DNA from: Mangrovimonas cancribranchiae
GTDB lineage: Bacteria; Bacteroidota; Bacteroidia; Flavobacteriales; Flavobacteriaceae
Direction: 5' to 3'
Length of the DNA: 64,000 nucleotides
Assembly (NCBI RefSeq): GCF_037126245.1
Contig: NZ_CP136925.1
Coordinates: forward strand, 984,001-1,048,000
In this document: piece by piece, positions 9,220 to 17,169 of the stretch
Layout of the letters: the number at the start of each line of letters is the position of its first letter
How positions within the stretch are numbered: position 1 is the stretch's first letter
Position numbers and translations under genes: made by a program
The notes under the pieces: generated by a model
The model's input: the letters and a program-made list of their open reading frames with translations, nothing else
The model's database searches: none
Told to the model about the DNA's origin: nothing

Positions 9220-9948
9220 ATGATTAAAATAAGGAAAAACAATATTATGAAACAAAAGACTAATGCAATGACTAAAGAAAAATTAATTGAAAAGATTAAA
9301 TGTCAGGTTTATAAATCAAGAGAACTTATTGACGGTAATGGAGGTTTTCATATTCGTAGAGGAATGGCTCATGCGATATCAGGGTATTGTGAAGATGTAT
9401 TTGCATTATATGTAGCTCAATACTTAAATAGAACTGATTTGAAATTTTTTGTAGACAAAGTGATTTCTACAAGATTTCCTGGCAATGAAAAATCAACATC
9501 CTTTAAACCTGATTTAGCTATTATTAATGAAAACAATGTACTTACACATTATTTTGATTTAAAAACTAATTTGGGCTGGAATAGAAAATTAGAAAATTAT
9601 TTAACCGAAAAAGATAACTTCATACGTAAACTTAAAAATCACAATAAAGCTTGGGTGACTAGTAAAAGAGATTGGTTAAAGAATGTTGACGACAAAGGAA
9701 ATGAAATCAAATTTAATAAAACTTTTAAGTTAGATTCTCGTGAAAATATCACTATTTCAGATGATTTAGAATATCACATGGTTGTGGTATTTGGAGGCAA
9801 CATGAATGAAGAAGATATGATTCGAAATATTGACGTAGCTAATACTTTAAGCTGTGTTAGAATTAATGTTTTATATGAAAATAAACAAATTAATAATAAA
9901 GCTTTTGAAAATATTCATATGGTTTTGAAGCCTTTATTAGGAACTTAA
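9220..9948 (+). CDS. Hypothetical protein with a PD-(D/E)XK-like nuclease motif
   Basis: 242 aa, family not recognised. A Glu in GYCEDVF, then KPDLAI, then after ~12 residues FDLKT give the E...PD...DxK order of the PD-(D/E)XK nuclease fold found in many restriction enzymes. No signal peptide or membrane helix is visible. In-frame ATGs at 9247 and 9268 are alternative starts; the first ten residues are weakly supported. It sits 56 nt after the exported nuclease on the same strand and could extend that operon, but the gap is larger than within it. If active it would cut nucleic acid in the cytosol. The motif match is short, so the assignment is tentative. Confidence 0.55.
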   Translation: MIKIRKNNIMKQKTNAMTKEKLIEKIKCQVYKSRELIDGNGGFHIRRGMAHAISGYCEDVFALYVAQYLNRTDLKFFVDKVISTRFPGNEKSTSFKPDLAIINENNVLTHYFDLKTNLGWNRKLENYLTEKDNFIRKLKNHNKAWVTSKRDWLKNVDDKGNEIKFNKTFKLDSRENITISDDLEYHMVVVFGGNMNEEDMIRNIDVANTLSCVRINVLYENKQINNKAFENIHMVLKPLLGT

Positions 9949-10013
9949 ATAGTAAATTTAGTAGAATAGTGGGGGAAATTAAAGTACTTATTAATAGAGG
10001 CTAATTTTTATAG

Positions 10014-10586
10014 TTATTGCTTCCCAATCCAAGGATTTAAACGGTTTCTTAATTTGCGTTCTAGTTGCGTTATGATAAACTGTTTTATGGGTTTATTATT
10101 ATTTTCTTGTAGTGTGTTGGGAAGTTGCCAATAAGCATACGTGATTTTATGTGTGTTTGTAAAATGTCTGTCTTTTAGTTTTAAACCATAGGTTGAAGCG
10201 TGTTTGTTGTGGGTAATATGCTCTTTAATGCGTTTGCCAACTTGTTCAGATTTACCAATGTAGAACGTGTAATGAGTGGTTTTGCTATGTATGCTTTTTT
10301 CAAATCGAGATTTACATACTTTAGGAAACTTGATATGGCCTTCATTACTGTTTTCCCAATCTTTTATTAGTTTTTTCTCGTTGAATTTTTTGTTGGGAAT
10401 TATAAAAAACACATAAACACCCCAAAGGGACTTTACATTTTCGAAAGATGTATTGGCAATTGGTTTGGCATTTTGTTCAAGCTCATGAATAATTTTGGGT
10501 AAGGCTTTATCAAGTTCTTCTTCTGTTTTCTCCCAAAGTGTTTCGAAATTGTTGTAAAAATCTATTAAAGTGGTCATATGTATCAT
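10014..10586 (-). CDS. GIY-YIG nuclease-fold protein
   Basis: 190 aa. The core starts at WGVYVFF (GIY equivalent), continues to FYIGKSEQVGKRIKEH (YIG plus the basic helix), and ends with a Glu in QLERKLRNRLNPWIGK, the expected metal-binding and C-terminal GIY-YIG elements. An N-terminal ~50-residue helical part precedes it. GIY-YIG enzymes cut DNA, and some bacterial stand-alone members have unknown roles. Its ATG overlaps the stop of the cyclic-phosphate receiver gene by 4 nt (ATGA), so it is the last gene of a WYL-hydrolase-receiver-nuclease operon. Confidence 0.75.
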   Translation of the reverse strand: MIHMTTLIDFYNNFETLWEKTEEELDKALPKIIHELEQNAKPIANTSFENVKSLWGVYVFFIIPNKKFNEKKLIKDWENSNEGHIKFPKVCKSRFEKSIHSKTTHYTFYIGKSEQVGKRIKEHITHNKHASTYGLKLKDRHFTNTHKITYAYWQLPNTLQENNNKPIKQFIITQLERKLRNRLNPWIGKQ

Positions 10587-10951
10587 TTTGTATTCAAAAA
10601 GTTGATGTAATTATTTAAAAGTCCTCTTATCTGCTCTGCAGCCACAGGGTTTGCCGAATGTACGTTAAATTTTAGGTCTTTAAGGTTTAAGTCAGACTCG
10701 TAAACCAGCCATTTGGCAGCGGCATACCCATCTGGAGCAACTTTACCACTTTTATCTAACCCTAAATCATTATCAAAACTAATAAGTGGTGGTGGTCCAT
10801 TATCTTTTATATACGTAACAAAATCAGCATAGCTTCGTACCACCACAAACTTTTTAGCTTCTGTTGATTCATACACCATTTCTGGCGTTCGGATATCATC
10901 TAAAACAGTTTTTTCATAGCTGGTTTCTGTTAAAGAAGTTAAAGAGTGCAT
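10583..10951 (-). CDS. Cyclic-phosphate processing receiver-domain (cREC) protein
   Basis: 122 aa from the ATG at 10951; a TTG six bases upstream is also in frame. Receiver-like fold landmarks are visible: LDDIRTP near the N-terminus, ISFDNDLG as the acidic strand end, DGYAAAKWL and VHSANPVAAEQI. These match the cREC family, described as receiver-like domains linked to processing of cyclic-phosphate ends in RNA repair and conflict settings; biochemical function is not established. The start overlaps the preceding hydrolase gene by 38 nt in another frame, and its stop overlaps the GIY-YIG start, so the operon is very compact. Confidence 0.65.
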   Translation of the reverse strand: MHSLTSLTETSYEKTVLDDIRTPEMVYESTEAKKFVVVRSYADFVTYIKDNGPPPLISFDNDLGLDKSGKVAPDGYAAAKWLVYESDLNLKDLKFNVHSANPVAAEQIRGLLNNYINFLNTK

Positions 10952-11408
10952 TTTCAAAAATAGGTATGGGAATACGATGTTCCAATTCCGGTAAAATACT
11001 TATGGTATAGTGTTGCTCATTTTCTATCTGTTCTCCAAGATATGTTAATGTATCTTTAGGGAAAACAACAGTGTCTTTAGCACCTAAAACAATTTCCATA
11101 GTATGATTGTTGTTTGGCGGTGTAGAAATCGTATTTTGATGGACACTTCTGCGAGCTAAAGCAGGATTAAATAGGAGGGCAGGTGTTTGTAAGCGTTTGC
11201 AAAGATGATATCCTGCAAAACCTCCCATGCTGCTACCTATTATTACGTCTATACTTTCCTTTTGGTATTGTTTATACAACCAAGATATAGCATCAGGATT
11301 ATTTTCATAATCTATGCGAGGTGCATGCACCAAACCATAATGTTGCAAAAGCTGTCTTTTTTCTGGTTTTAAGTTGCCGTTTAAGCCGTGTAGGTATAGA
11401 ATGTTCAT
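10914..11408 (-). CDS. YqiA/YcfP-like alpha/beta hydrolase
   Basis: 164 aa from ATG 11408, which starts MNILYLHGLNG exactly as in this family and lies 4 nt after the stop of the WYL gene; upstream in-frame codons would overlap that gene. The nucleophile elbow is GSSMGG, an acid lies in LGAKDTVV and the catalytic His is probably in ELEHRI. YqiA-type proteins are small esterases with poorly known natural substrates. It sits between a WYL regulator and a cREC gene on one transcript, an unusual setting for a housekeeping esterase. Confidence 0.75.
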   Translation of the reverse strand: MNILYLHGLNGNLKPEKRQLLQHYGLVHAPRIDYENNPDAISWLYKQYQKESIDVIIGSSMGGFAGYHLCKRLQTPALLFNPALARRSVHQNTISTPPNNNHTMEIVLGAKDTVVFPKDTLTYLGEQIENEQHYTISILPELEHRIPIPIFENALFNFFNRNQL

Positions 11409-11412
11409 ACAG

Positions 11413-12324
11413 TTAGTCTTTATATTTATTATAAATTTGTTCAACTTCTTTTTTTATACGATCTCGAAGCCATTGAGGTTCCAAAACCTCAGTTTCGATA
11501 CTCATTTTTAATATTTCAATGATAAACTCGTAGTTAGGGACTAAATTATAGGTAACTACCGCAAAACCATCATCGGGATGGGGTAACGTTTTTTGAGAAG
11601 GATGTAACGGCAAACTCTCTAAGTACTTTAAATGTAAATGGGTTACCTTAAGGACTATGTGTTCCGGTGATTTATTAGAGTACATTAAACCAATTATCTT
11701 TTCAAAACGATGTGTTTGTTGTACATAGGATGATCGGTTAATTACCGATAGTTCTCCTAAATTTATATTAGTAATGCGTTCAATACCAAATGTTCTAATA
11801 TCGTTTTCACCTTTAGGAACTCCCACAAGATACCAGCGATTTATATATTCTTTAATAATTATAGGGGTCACAATCTTTTGTTTATATGTATTATAATGAA
11901 AGCTATAGTGTGTGAATTCTAGGTCACGTTCCTGTTTAATGGCCATTAAGATAGTTTCAAGATTATCAATACCTTTTAAATGGCTAGAGTCATCAAACTG
12001 AACATATTCTAATGTTTTGTTATTGTTCTTAAGTCCATCTGCAAACACATCGGCTAATGATACTAATTCTAAAAACCTAAAAAATGACTCTACCTTCACA
12101 CTTTTCTCTTCATCTATATAATATCCGTTATTGTTTTTACTATACGTAAGCTCTATACCAAAATCGGCTTTAATTTTTTCAAAATCACGTTCTAAAGTCC
12201 GTGATGAAATATTAAAATCTTTATCGGCTAAAAATTCTAAAATGTCCTCTTTAGAGGCTTGTTTTTTATCATGAATAAATTGAATGATAAATTGTAAGCG
12301 TCTTGAAATATGGTATTTAGACAT
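11413..12324 (-). CDS. HTH-WYL domain transcriptional regulator
   Basis: 303 aa. The N-terminal ~70 residues form a DeoR-type winged helix (SKEDILEFLADK...SSRTLERDFEKI). A central WYL domain follows, with the diagnostic RWYLVGV and the arginine-containing GIERITNI strand; the rest is the WCX-like C-terminal extension. WYL proteins bind nucleic-acid or nucleotide ligands and often control phage-defence or DNA-damage genes. It is the first gene of the minus-strand operon down to 10014 and shares a 159-nt divergent promoter region with the SLOG gene at 12484, so it may regulate both sides (inference). Confidence 0.85.
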   Translation of the reverse strand: MSKYHISRRLQFIIQFIHDKKQASKEDILEFLADKDFNISSRTLERDFEKIKADFGIELTYSKNNNGYYIDEEKSVKVESFFRFLELVSLADVFADGLKNNNKTLEYVQFDDSSHLKGIDNLETILMAIKQERDLEFTHYSFHYNTYKQKIVTPIIIKEYINRWYLVGVPKGENDIRTFGIERITNINLGELSVINRSSYVQQTHRFEKIIGLMYSNKSPEHIVLKVTHLHLKYLESLPLHPSQKTLPHPDDGFAVVTYNLVPNYEFIIEILKMSIETEVLEPQWLRDRIKKEVEQIYNKYKD

Positions 12325-12483
12325 GGTTTGCGAATTTAGATTTCTAGAACGTCAAATAGTGACGATGTACTAAATATAGCATAAAAAATTAAGTACGACA
12401 TCTATTGGCGAGCATACTTATTTGTTTTATAAAAGGAATTTAAAATACAGCCCTAACATTTAAAAATAAACAAGCGCAAAAAC

Positions 12484-12849
12484 ATGAGGTTACGAGTATT
12501 AATAGCGGGAAGCAGGACCTATGCCAATTATGAAAATTTAAAAAGAGTTTGTGATTTGCAGTTGCGACAACTAGATGAGGTTGAGATAATAAGCGGCGGA
12601 GCCAGAGGTGCAGATCGCTTGGCGATACGTTACGCCGAAGAGAACCAACTAAAGTTAACCATTGTTAAGCCAGATTGGAAAACATTTGGAAAGGCGGCAG
12701 GTTTTGTGAGAAATGCGGCCATGATAGAATTTGCCGACCTAGTAATTGTTTTTTGGGACGGAAAAAGTACTGGAACAAAACATGCCATTGCGTTAGCTCG
12801 TTTAAGAAAGATAAAAGTAATCATTAATTTTTTTAAAGAAGACGCGTAA
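12484..12849 (+). CDS. SLOG-fold protein, YspA/DUF2493 type
   Basis: 121 aa. It starts with VLIAGSRTYANY and has IISGGARGADRLA and ADLVIVFWDGKSTGTKHAI, the three conserved loops of the SLOG (SMF/DprA/LOG) Rossmann family member YspA. SLOG proteins bind nucleotides or nucleotide-derived signals, and several act as sensors beside effectors in defence systems. It is divergent from the WYL regulator and 72 nt upstream of the AAA-M41 protease on the same strand, so sensor plus protease is a possible pairing. No catalytic activity can be stated from sequence. Confidence 0.8.
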   Translation: MRLRVLIAGSRTYANYENLKRVCDLQLRQLDEVEIISGGARGADRLAIRYAEENQLKLTIVKPDWKTFGKAAGFVRNAAMIEFADLVIVFWDGKSTGTKHAIALARLRKIKVIINFFKEDA

Positions 12850-12921
12850 ATTCTTTAGGTCGACATAGTTTGTCGTAGTGTGATTGTTCTTTTGTTGTGT
12901 TGTTAATTTAAAATCCAAAAA

Positions 12922-14982
12922 ATGAGTAAACAGTTAGATGCTTTAAAAGCCAACTTTGTAAAAAAACAAGAACAATTAGGATATGCTAAGAAACAATTGA
13001 AAAAAGAGTTTTTTGGAATAGATCATGCCATAGATCAGCTTATTAATCAAATCAGACCTTGGTATATATTAAACGATTATCAAGATAGACCATTGATTAT
13101 AAATCTTTGGGGGTTGACAGGCGTTGGTAAAACGTCTTTAATTCAACGTATGGCAGAGTTGATGCATTACTCTAACAAGTTATACAGGTTTGACTTAGGA
13201 GATAAGCGTAATAGCTCTCTTCATAGAGATCTAGAAGAATTGTCCGATAACAACGAAGAGAACCCTATCATGATTATGCTTGATGAATTTCAACATTCTA
13301 GGACTTTAAAAGGGCCGATGCGAGAAGAAATTAATGAGGATGCCAATCGTAAAGTTTGGGATTTAATAGATTCAGGCAAGATAGAGTACCACTTTTGGAA
13401 ACGAGGGTTATACAATTTTATTACTCATGTAGAGCTTTTAAAGCATTTGTTAAAGGCTGGGATAAAAGTAAAAAATGGTGTCGTGGTAGAAGGTGTTGCG
13501 CTATTTAATTCAGAATTAGAAAAACAAGATCATCACTTTGACTTTGATAATGATGGAGAACAACCGTGTCAGTTCGTTCAAAGAATATATTATAGTGATA
13601 TTGTTGAGTTTAGTTCGGGACAATTAGGGGTTTATTTAATGGAAGACGTAAAGTCTCATCTTATGACATTGGATGGTGATGAGACCATTATGTTTCTAGA
13701 TAAGGTTATTAGAATAGCCAAAAAACCTAATATAAAAAAATTTACGAAAGCCTTAATTTTTGTTGTTGGAAATTTAGATGAAGCGTATTCTATGAGTGGC
13801 GTTCTTAGTGCAGATATAAATGCCGATAACTTCCATGAAGCGTCATTAAAAATAACATTACCACAAATTAAAAGAGCCTTGTCTTGTCGATTTAGAAAAG
13901 AACAAATTGCTAGGCTGGGGAATAATCATATTATTTATCCTTCCTTGAACAAAGAAGCTTATAACCAAATTATAGCCTATGAACTAACTCAAATTTCTCA
14001 AAAAGTAAAAGATGGTTTTGGTATCTATTTAACGTTTTCTGAAGCTTTATCAGGGTTAATCTATAAAGAAGGTGTTTTTCCAACGCAAGGCGTAAGACCA
14101 GTTAAAACGACAGTTAACTTTATGGTGCAATCTAATTTACCAGAAATGATATCAGAAATCATGCTTAAATATATTGATGTAGATACCATCAACTTAACGT
14201 ATTTAGACAATCATATTATAGCGGAGTATTTTAATGCTAAACATAAGATACATAAAAAGACATTTAAGGTGTCAACACCTCTTGAAGATATGCGTAAGCC
14301 TAAACAAAATGACATTCAGGCCATAACAGCTGTGCATGAAAGTGGTCATGCCGTTTTATCTGCAATTTTATTACAAGTTGTTCCAGAACATGTCTGTTCC
14401 ATGACATCAGATCCTACAAGTTTTGGTTATGTGCATACAAAATGGCCATGGAAATATATAGCTAAACACGAAATAGAAAAACGTGTAGCGGTTTATTTAG
14501 GAGGTTTGGTTGCTGAAGAGTTAGTGTTTGGCGAGGATTACATAACTACGGGAGCTTCAGAAGATATAAGTCAAGCGACGCGCTTTGTAGGAAGAATGCT
14601 TAAATATAATGGTTTAGGTAATACACCAATAGAATATAACACAGATGAAAATGACAATTTAAGCTACCATGATACAAAAGAAATTGAGTTAGATATTAAA
14701 CAAATCGTAGAAAAAGGACTAGAATTAGCTAAAGAAACATTAAAAAAAGAAATAGTTCTATTATTAAAGTTATCAGACTTTTTAAGTGATCACTCGTCGA
14801 TAAATAAATTACAATTAGAAAAGCTGATTAAGGCGCATAAAGTATCTAACGTAGATTTTATAACAAATGGCGACAATCTTTTTTATCGTAAAACATTAAA
14901 AAAGAAAATCTCTCAAGATCTAAAACAGGTGTCACGAGAGTTATTTGAATCTGTAACGTTAAATAAGAAAGATAACATATAA
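12922..14982 (+). CDS. Soluble AAA ATPase fused to an FtsH-like M41 metalloprotease
   Basis: 686 aa. Walker A GLTGVGKT is at residues 64-71 and Walker B-like MLDEF at 119-123. The C-terminal third is an M41 peptidase with HESGH at 472-476 and the downstream signature GGLVAEELVFG plus TTGASEDISQAT, where D548 is the expected third zinc ligand. Unlike FtsH there is no N-terminal transmembrane pair, the ATPase part is more ClpA/torsin-like than FtsH-like, and ~300 residues separate Walker B from the protease. It should be a cytosolic ATP-driven protease of unknown target. The SLOG gene upstream is the likely partner. The 359 nt that follow have no gene: they hold a 106-bp repeat and the hip operators. 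Confidence 0.8.
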   Translation: MSKQLDALKANFVKKQEQLGYAKKQLKKEFFGIDHAIDQLINQIRPWYILNDYQDRPLIINLWGLTGVGKTSLIQRMAELMHYSNKLYRFDLGDKRNSSLHRDLEELSDNNEENPIMIMLDEFQHSRTLKGPMREEINEDANRKVWDLIDSGKIEYHFWKRGLYNFITHVELLKHLLKAGIKVKNGVVVEGVALFNSELEKQDHHFDFDNDGEQPCQFVQRIYYSDIVEFSSGQLGVYLMEDVKSHLMTLDGDETIMFLDKVIRIAKKPNIKKFTKALIFVVGNLDEAYSMSGVLSADINADNFHEASLKITLPQIKRALSCRFRKEQIARLGNNHIIYPSLNKEAYNQIIAYELTQISQKVKDGFGIYLTFSEALSGLIYKEGVFPTQGVRPVKTTVNFMVQSNLPEMISEIMLKYIDVDTINLTYLDNHIIAEYFNAKHKIHKKTFKVSTPLEDMRKPKQNDIQAITAVHESGHAVLSAILLQVVPEHVCSMTSDPTSFGYVHTKWPWKYIAKHEIEKRVAVYLGGLVAEELVFGEDYITTGASEDISQATRFVGRMLKYNGLGNTPIEYNTDENDNLSYHDTKEIELDIKQIVEKGLELAKETLKKEIVLLLKLSDFLSDHSSINKLQLEKLIKAHKVSNVDFITNGDNLFYRKTLKKKISQDLKQVSRELFESVTLNKKDNI

Positions 14983-15056
14983 AAATAGATTTATGAAATC
15001 TACATTTTGATGAGGAAGAAGACAAAGATTATAAAATAGTAATTTGTTATATTATC

Positions 15057-15162
15057 GACTACATTTGTAGTCAATTTATTACTGATTTGACTACAAATGA
15101 AGTCACTACCCTCGATGAAAACTGAAATTACCCTCGATGAAAATTGGTGTTACCCTCGGTGA
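15057..15162. repeat. 106-bp direct repeat, left copy, flanking the hip module
   Basis: This segment matches 16898-17003 with about seven differences and no gaps. The left half holds dyads of the form GACTACA-nn-TGTAGTC and a longer inverted pair ATTTGTAGTCAA / TTGACTACAAAT. The right half holds three tandem copies of a TACCCTCGRTGA unit. The two copies bracket the three hip genes in the same orientation. It could be a target-site or homologous-recombination scar, a MITE/REP-like element, or a regulatory block. Confidence 0.85.
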
Positions 15163-15208
15163 GATTTCTTTTACAGCTTAAAAAAATAATTCGCTTTACT
15201 GTTTAAAA

Positions 15209-15287
15209 AGTGCATTTCGGCGCACTTTTTAAGGTGTTCTAATGGTTGTTTTGGTGAAAATCAATCAATAGTGTATTTTAATGCACT
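15209..15287 (+). promoter_or_regulatory. Two 18-bp dyads upstream of hipB, candidate HipB operators
   Basis: AGTGCATTTCGGCGCACT at 15209-15226 and AGTGTATTTTAATGCACT at 15270-15287 share the pattern AGTGYATTTYRRYGCACT. A further half-site, AATGCACT, spans the hipB start codon. HipB-type repressors bind paired dyads upstream of their own operon, so these are the natural candidates. The first could also form a hairpin, since T follows GCAC. Confidence 0.5.
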
Positions 15288-15341
15288 TTTTTTGTGATTA
15301 TTTGTAAATATTTTATATTTTTACATTAAAAGAGCGATAAA

Positions 15342-15557
15342 ATGCACTATAAAACATTAATAGAAAGTGTAAAATCCCGTAGAGATACGCTTAAAATTAC
15401 ACAGGAAATGCTCGCAGATCTTTCAGGTGTAGGTTTGCGTACACTAAAACAGTTTGAAAGTGGTAAAGGTAATCCAACACTGGAAACGTTAACCAAAATA
15501 GGTGATACGTTAGGTATGGAACTTATTTTTACTACTAAAAACTTAACAGCTGATTAA
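15342..15557 (+). CDS. hipB: HipB-like XRE-family antitoxin/repressor
   Basis: 71 aa, almost entirely one XRE helix-turn-helix: TQEMLADLSGVGLRTLKQFESGKGNPTLETL carries the Q, A, S, R and E-x-G-x-x-N-P-T pattern. It is the first gene of a three-gene unit in which successive genes overlap by one base in TAATG, so translation is coupled. In HipBST systems HipB binds the operator and forms the complex with HipS and HipT. Two dyads upstream are probable binding sites. Confidence 0.85.
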   Translation: MHYKTLIESVKSRRDTLKITQEMLADLSGVGLRTLKQFESGKGNPTLETLTKIGDTLGMELIFTTKNLTAD

Positions 15558-15883
15558 TGCGACAAGTCCAAGTTTTATATAAAAAGGAAGCTGCTGGGGT
15601 ATTATCACAGTTAGATAATGGTAGCTTTGTGTTTAAATATTATGATCAATGGTTTAATAACTCAGATAAGCCAGCTATTAGTTTAACTCTACCCAAAACA
15701 CATCAAGAATATACATCTAAATATCTGTTTCCTTTTTTTTATAACATGTTGCCAGAAGGCTCGAATAAACAAGTTGTTTGTTTTGAAAACCGTATAGATG
15801 CTAAAGACTACTTTAGTATCTTAATGGTAACAGCCATGCATGATACAATCGGGGCGATAACCATTAAAGCGGTAAATAAATAA
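15557..15883 (+). CDS. hipS: HipS-like protein (separate HipA N-subdomain-1), probable antitoxin
   Basis: 108 aa. It matches the N-terminal couple_HipA region of HipA: a beta-rich start, SLTLPKTHQEY, then LFPFFYNMLPEGSN, a hallmark of that subdomain. In two-gene hipBA loci this segment is part of the kinase; here it is a separate gene, as in the tripartite HipBST system of Escherichia coli, where HipS rather than HipB neutralises the kinase. It starts inside the hipB stop (TAATG) and ends inside the next start. Confidence 0.8.
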   Translation: MRQVQVLYKKEAAGVLSQLDNGSFVFKYYDQWFNNSDKPAISLTLPKTHQEYTSKYLFPFFYNMLPEGSNKQVVCFENRIDAKDYFSILMVTAMHDTIGAITIKAVNK

Positions 15884-16866
15884 TGATTTTTACAGATATA
15901 AAATATTGCCCAAGTACACTTGCAGAAGGTTACACAACTTATAGCAATACAGCTTTAAGGCGTGTGTTTAATGGTAAAAAAGTAAGTGTTGTTTTATCGT
16001 ATGATTCGCCAACAAATAATGCTACTACAGATGAATTATTTTCAGACAATAGAAGCCGTATGTCTATATCTGGCGTGCAAGAAAAATTTTCAGTTTTATT
16101 AGATAAAAATAAATTACGGTTGATACAAGAAGGCGAGCAAGGGCAATACATCTTAAAGCCTATTCCAAATGTTGGTAAAAACACCTATTTAATGCCTGCA
16201 AACGAGCATGTAACCATGCAAATAGCACGTCAAGTGTTTGGAATTGATACCGCAGAAAATGCACTAATATTTTTTAAAAATGGCGAACCCGCTTATATAA
16301 CAAAACGGTTTGATGTTAAAAATGATGGCAGCAAATGGGCTCAAGAAGACTTTGCGTCATTGGCAGGTAGAACCCCGCAAACACATGGCGAAGATTATAA
16401 GTACACAGGTAATTATTTAGAGCTTTTCACACTATTAAAAACGTATGTGCCAGCCTATACTATAGAGTCTATTAAATTGTTTAAGCTTATTTTGTTTAAC
16501 TATTTATTTTCTAATGGCGATGCACATTTTAAAAACTTTTCTTTAATAGAAACCCCTTTGGGAGATTTTAAATTAAGTCCTGCTTACGATTTACTAAATA
16601 GTAGATTACATATAGCTGATAAAGATTTTGCATTAGACGAGGGGTTGTTGCCACCTAATTTAACAAAAGGTAAAATTAAAGAGCAGTTTTATATTTTAGG
16701 AAGCGAAGCTAACATAGCTAAAAAACAAATAGAAAACGTGTTTACTAATTTAACGTCTAAACAGGATAAGGTACAAGCATTAATTGAAGCCTCTTTTTTA
16801 GATGAAAAAGCAAAAAGAAACTATACTCAAGCTTATCAAACTAGATTAAAAAAACTAATGCGTTAA
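15883..16866 (+). CDS. hipT: HipT-like serine/threonine kinase toxin
   Basis: 327 aa, a HipA-family kinase lacking N-subdomain 1. The catalytic loop NGDAHFKNFS contains D213 and the metal-binding aspartate is D236 in SPAYDLL. The glycine-rich loop has SISGVQEK with S61 and S63; HipT of E. coli has a comparable Ser-Ile-Ser that is autophosphorylated. HipA/HipT kinases phosphorylate aminoacyl-tRNA synthetases (GltX for HipA, TrpS for HipT) and stop growth; the target here cannot be told from sequence. Its stop lies 31 nt before the right 106-bp repeat. Confidence 0.85.
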   Translation: MIFTDIKYCPSTLAEGYTTYSNTALRRVFNGKKVSVVLSYDSPTNNATTDELFSDNRSRMSISGVQEKFSVLLDKNKLRLIQEGEQGQYILKPIPNVGKNTYLMPANEHVTMQIARQVFGIDTAENALIFFKNGEPAYITKRFDVKNDGSKWAQEDFASLAGRTPQTHGEDYKYTGNYLELFTLLKTYVPAYTIESIKLFKLILFNYLFSNGDAHFKNFSLIETPLGDFKLSPAYDLLNSRLHIADKDFALDEGLLPPNLTKGKIKEQFYILGSEANIAKKQIENVFTNLTSKQDKVQALIEASFLDEKAKRNYTQAYQTRLKKLMR

Positions 16867-16897
16867 TATGTTATAACTGTTGGCACAAGGTGAAATT

Positions 16898-17003
16898 GAC
16901 ATCATCTGTAGTCAATTTATTGCTGATTTGACTACAAATGTAGTCGCTACCCTCGATGAAAACTGAAATTACCCTCGGTGAAAATTGGTGTTACCCTCGG
17001 TGA
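16898..17003. repeat. 106-bp direct repeat, right copy, flanking the hip module
   Basis: Same orientation and length as the copy at 15057-15162. In this copy the second GACTACA-aa-TGTAGTC dyad is perfect. It occupies a third of the 303-nt gene-free stretch 16867-17169; the rest of that stretch shows another TGTAGTCA half-motif near 17031 and nothing else I can name. Confidence 0.85.
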
Positions 17004-17169
17004 AACTTTGCCTAAAACGTGGTGCATAATGTAGTCATATTTTTAGTTTGAAGTAGGGTAGTGTTAATGAGTAATACTTTGTTTATTACTAGAAGGAGCT
17101 TAACGATAGTTTTTGTATTAATTTTTTGTTTAATTTTAGAAGAGAAATCACCCTAAACTTTGATTAGAC

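Noticed and set aside
15100-15165. Three TACCCTCG repeats considered as a CRISPR or tandem array
   Set aside because: Units are short, spacers are about 10 bases and nearly constant between copies, and there are no cas genes; they belong to the 106-bp repeat.
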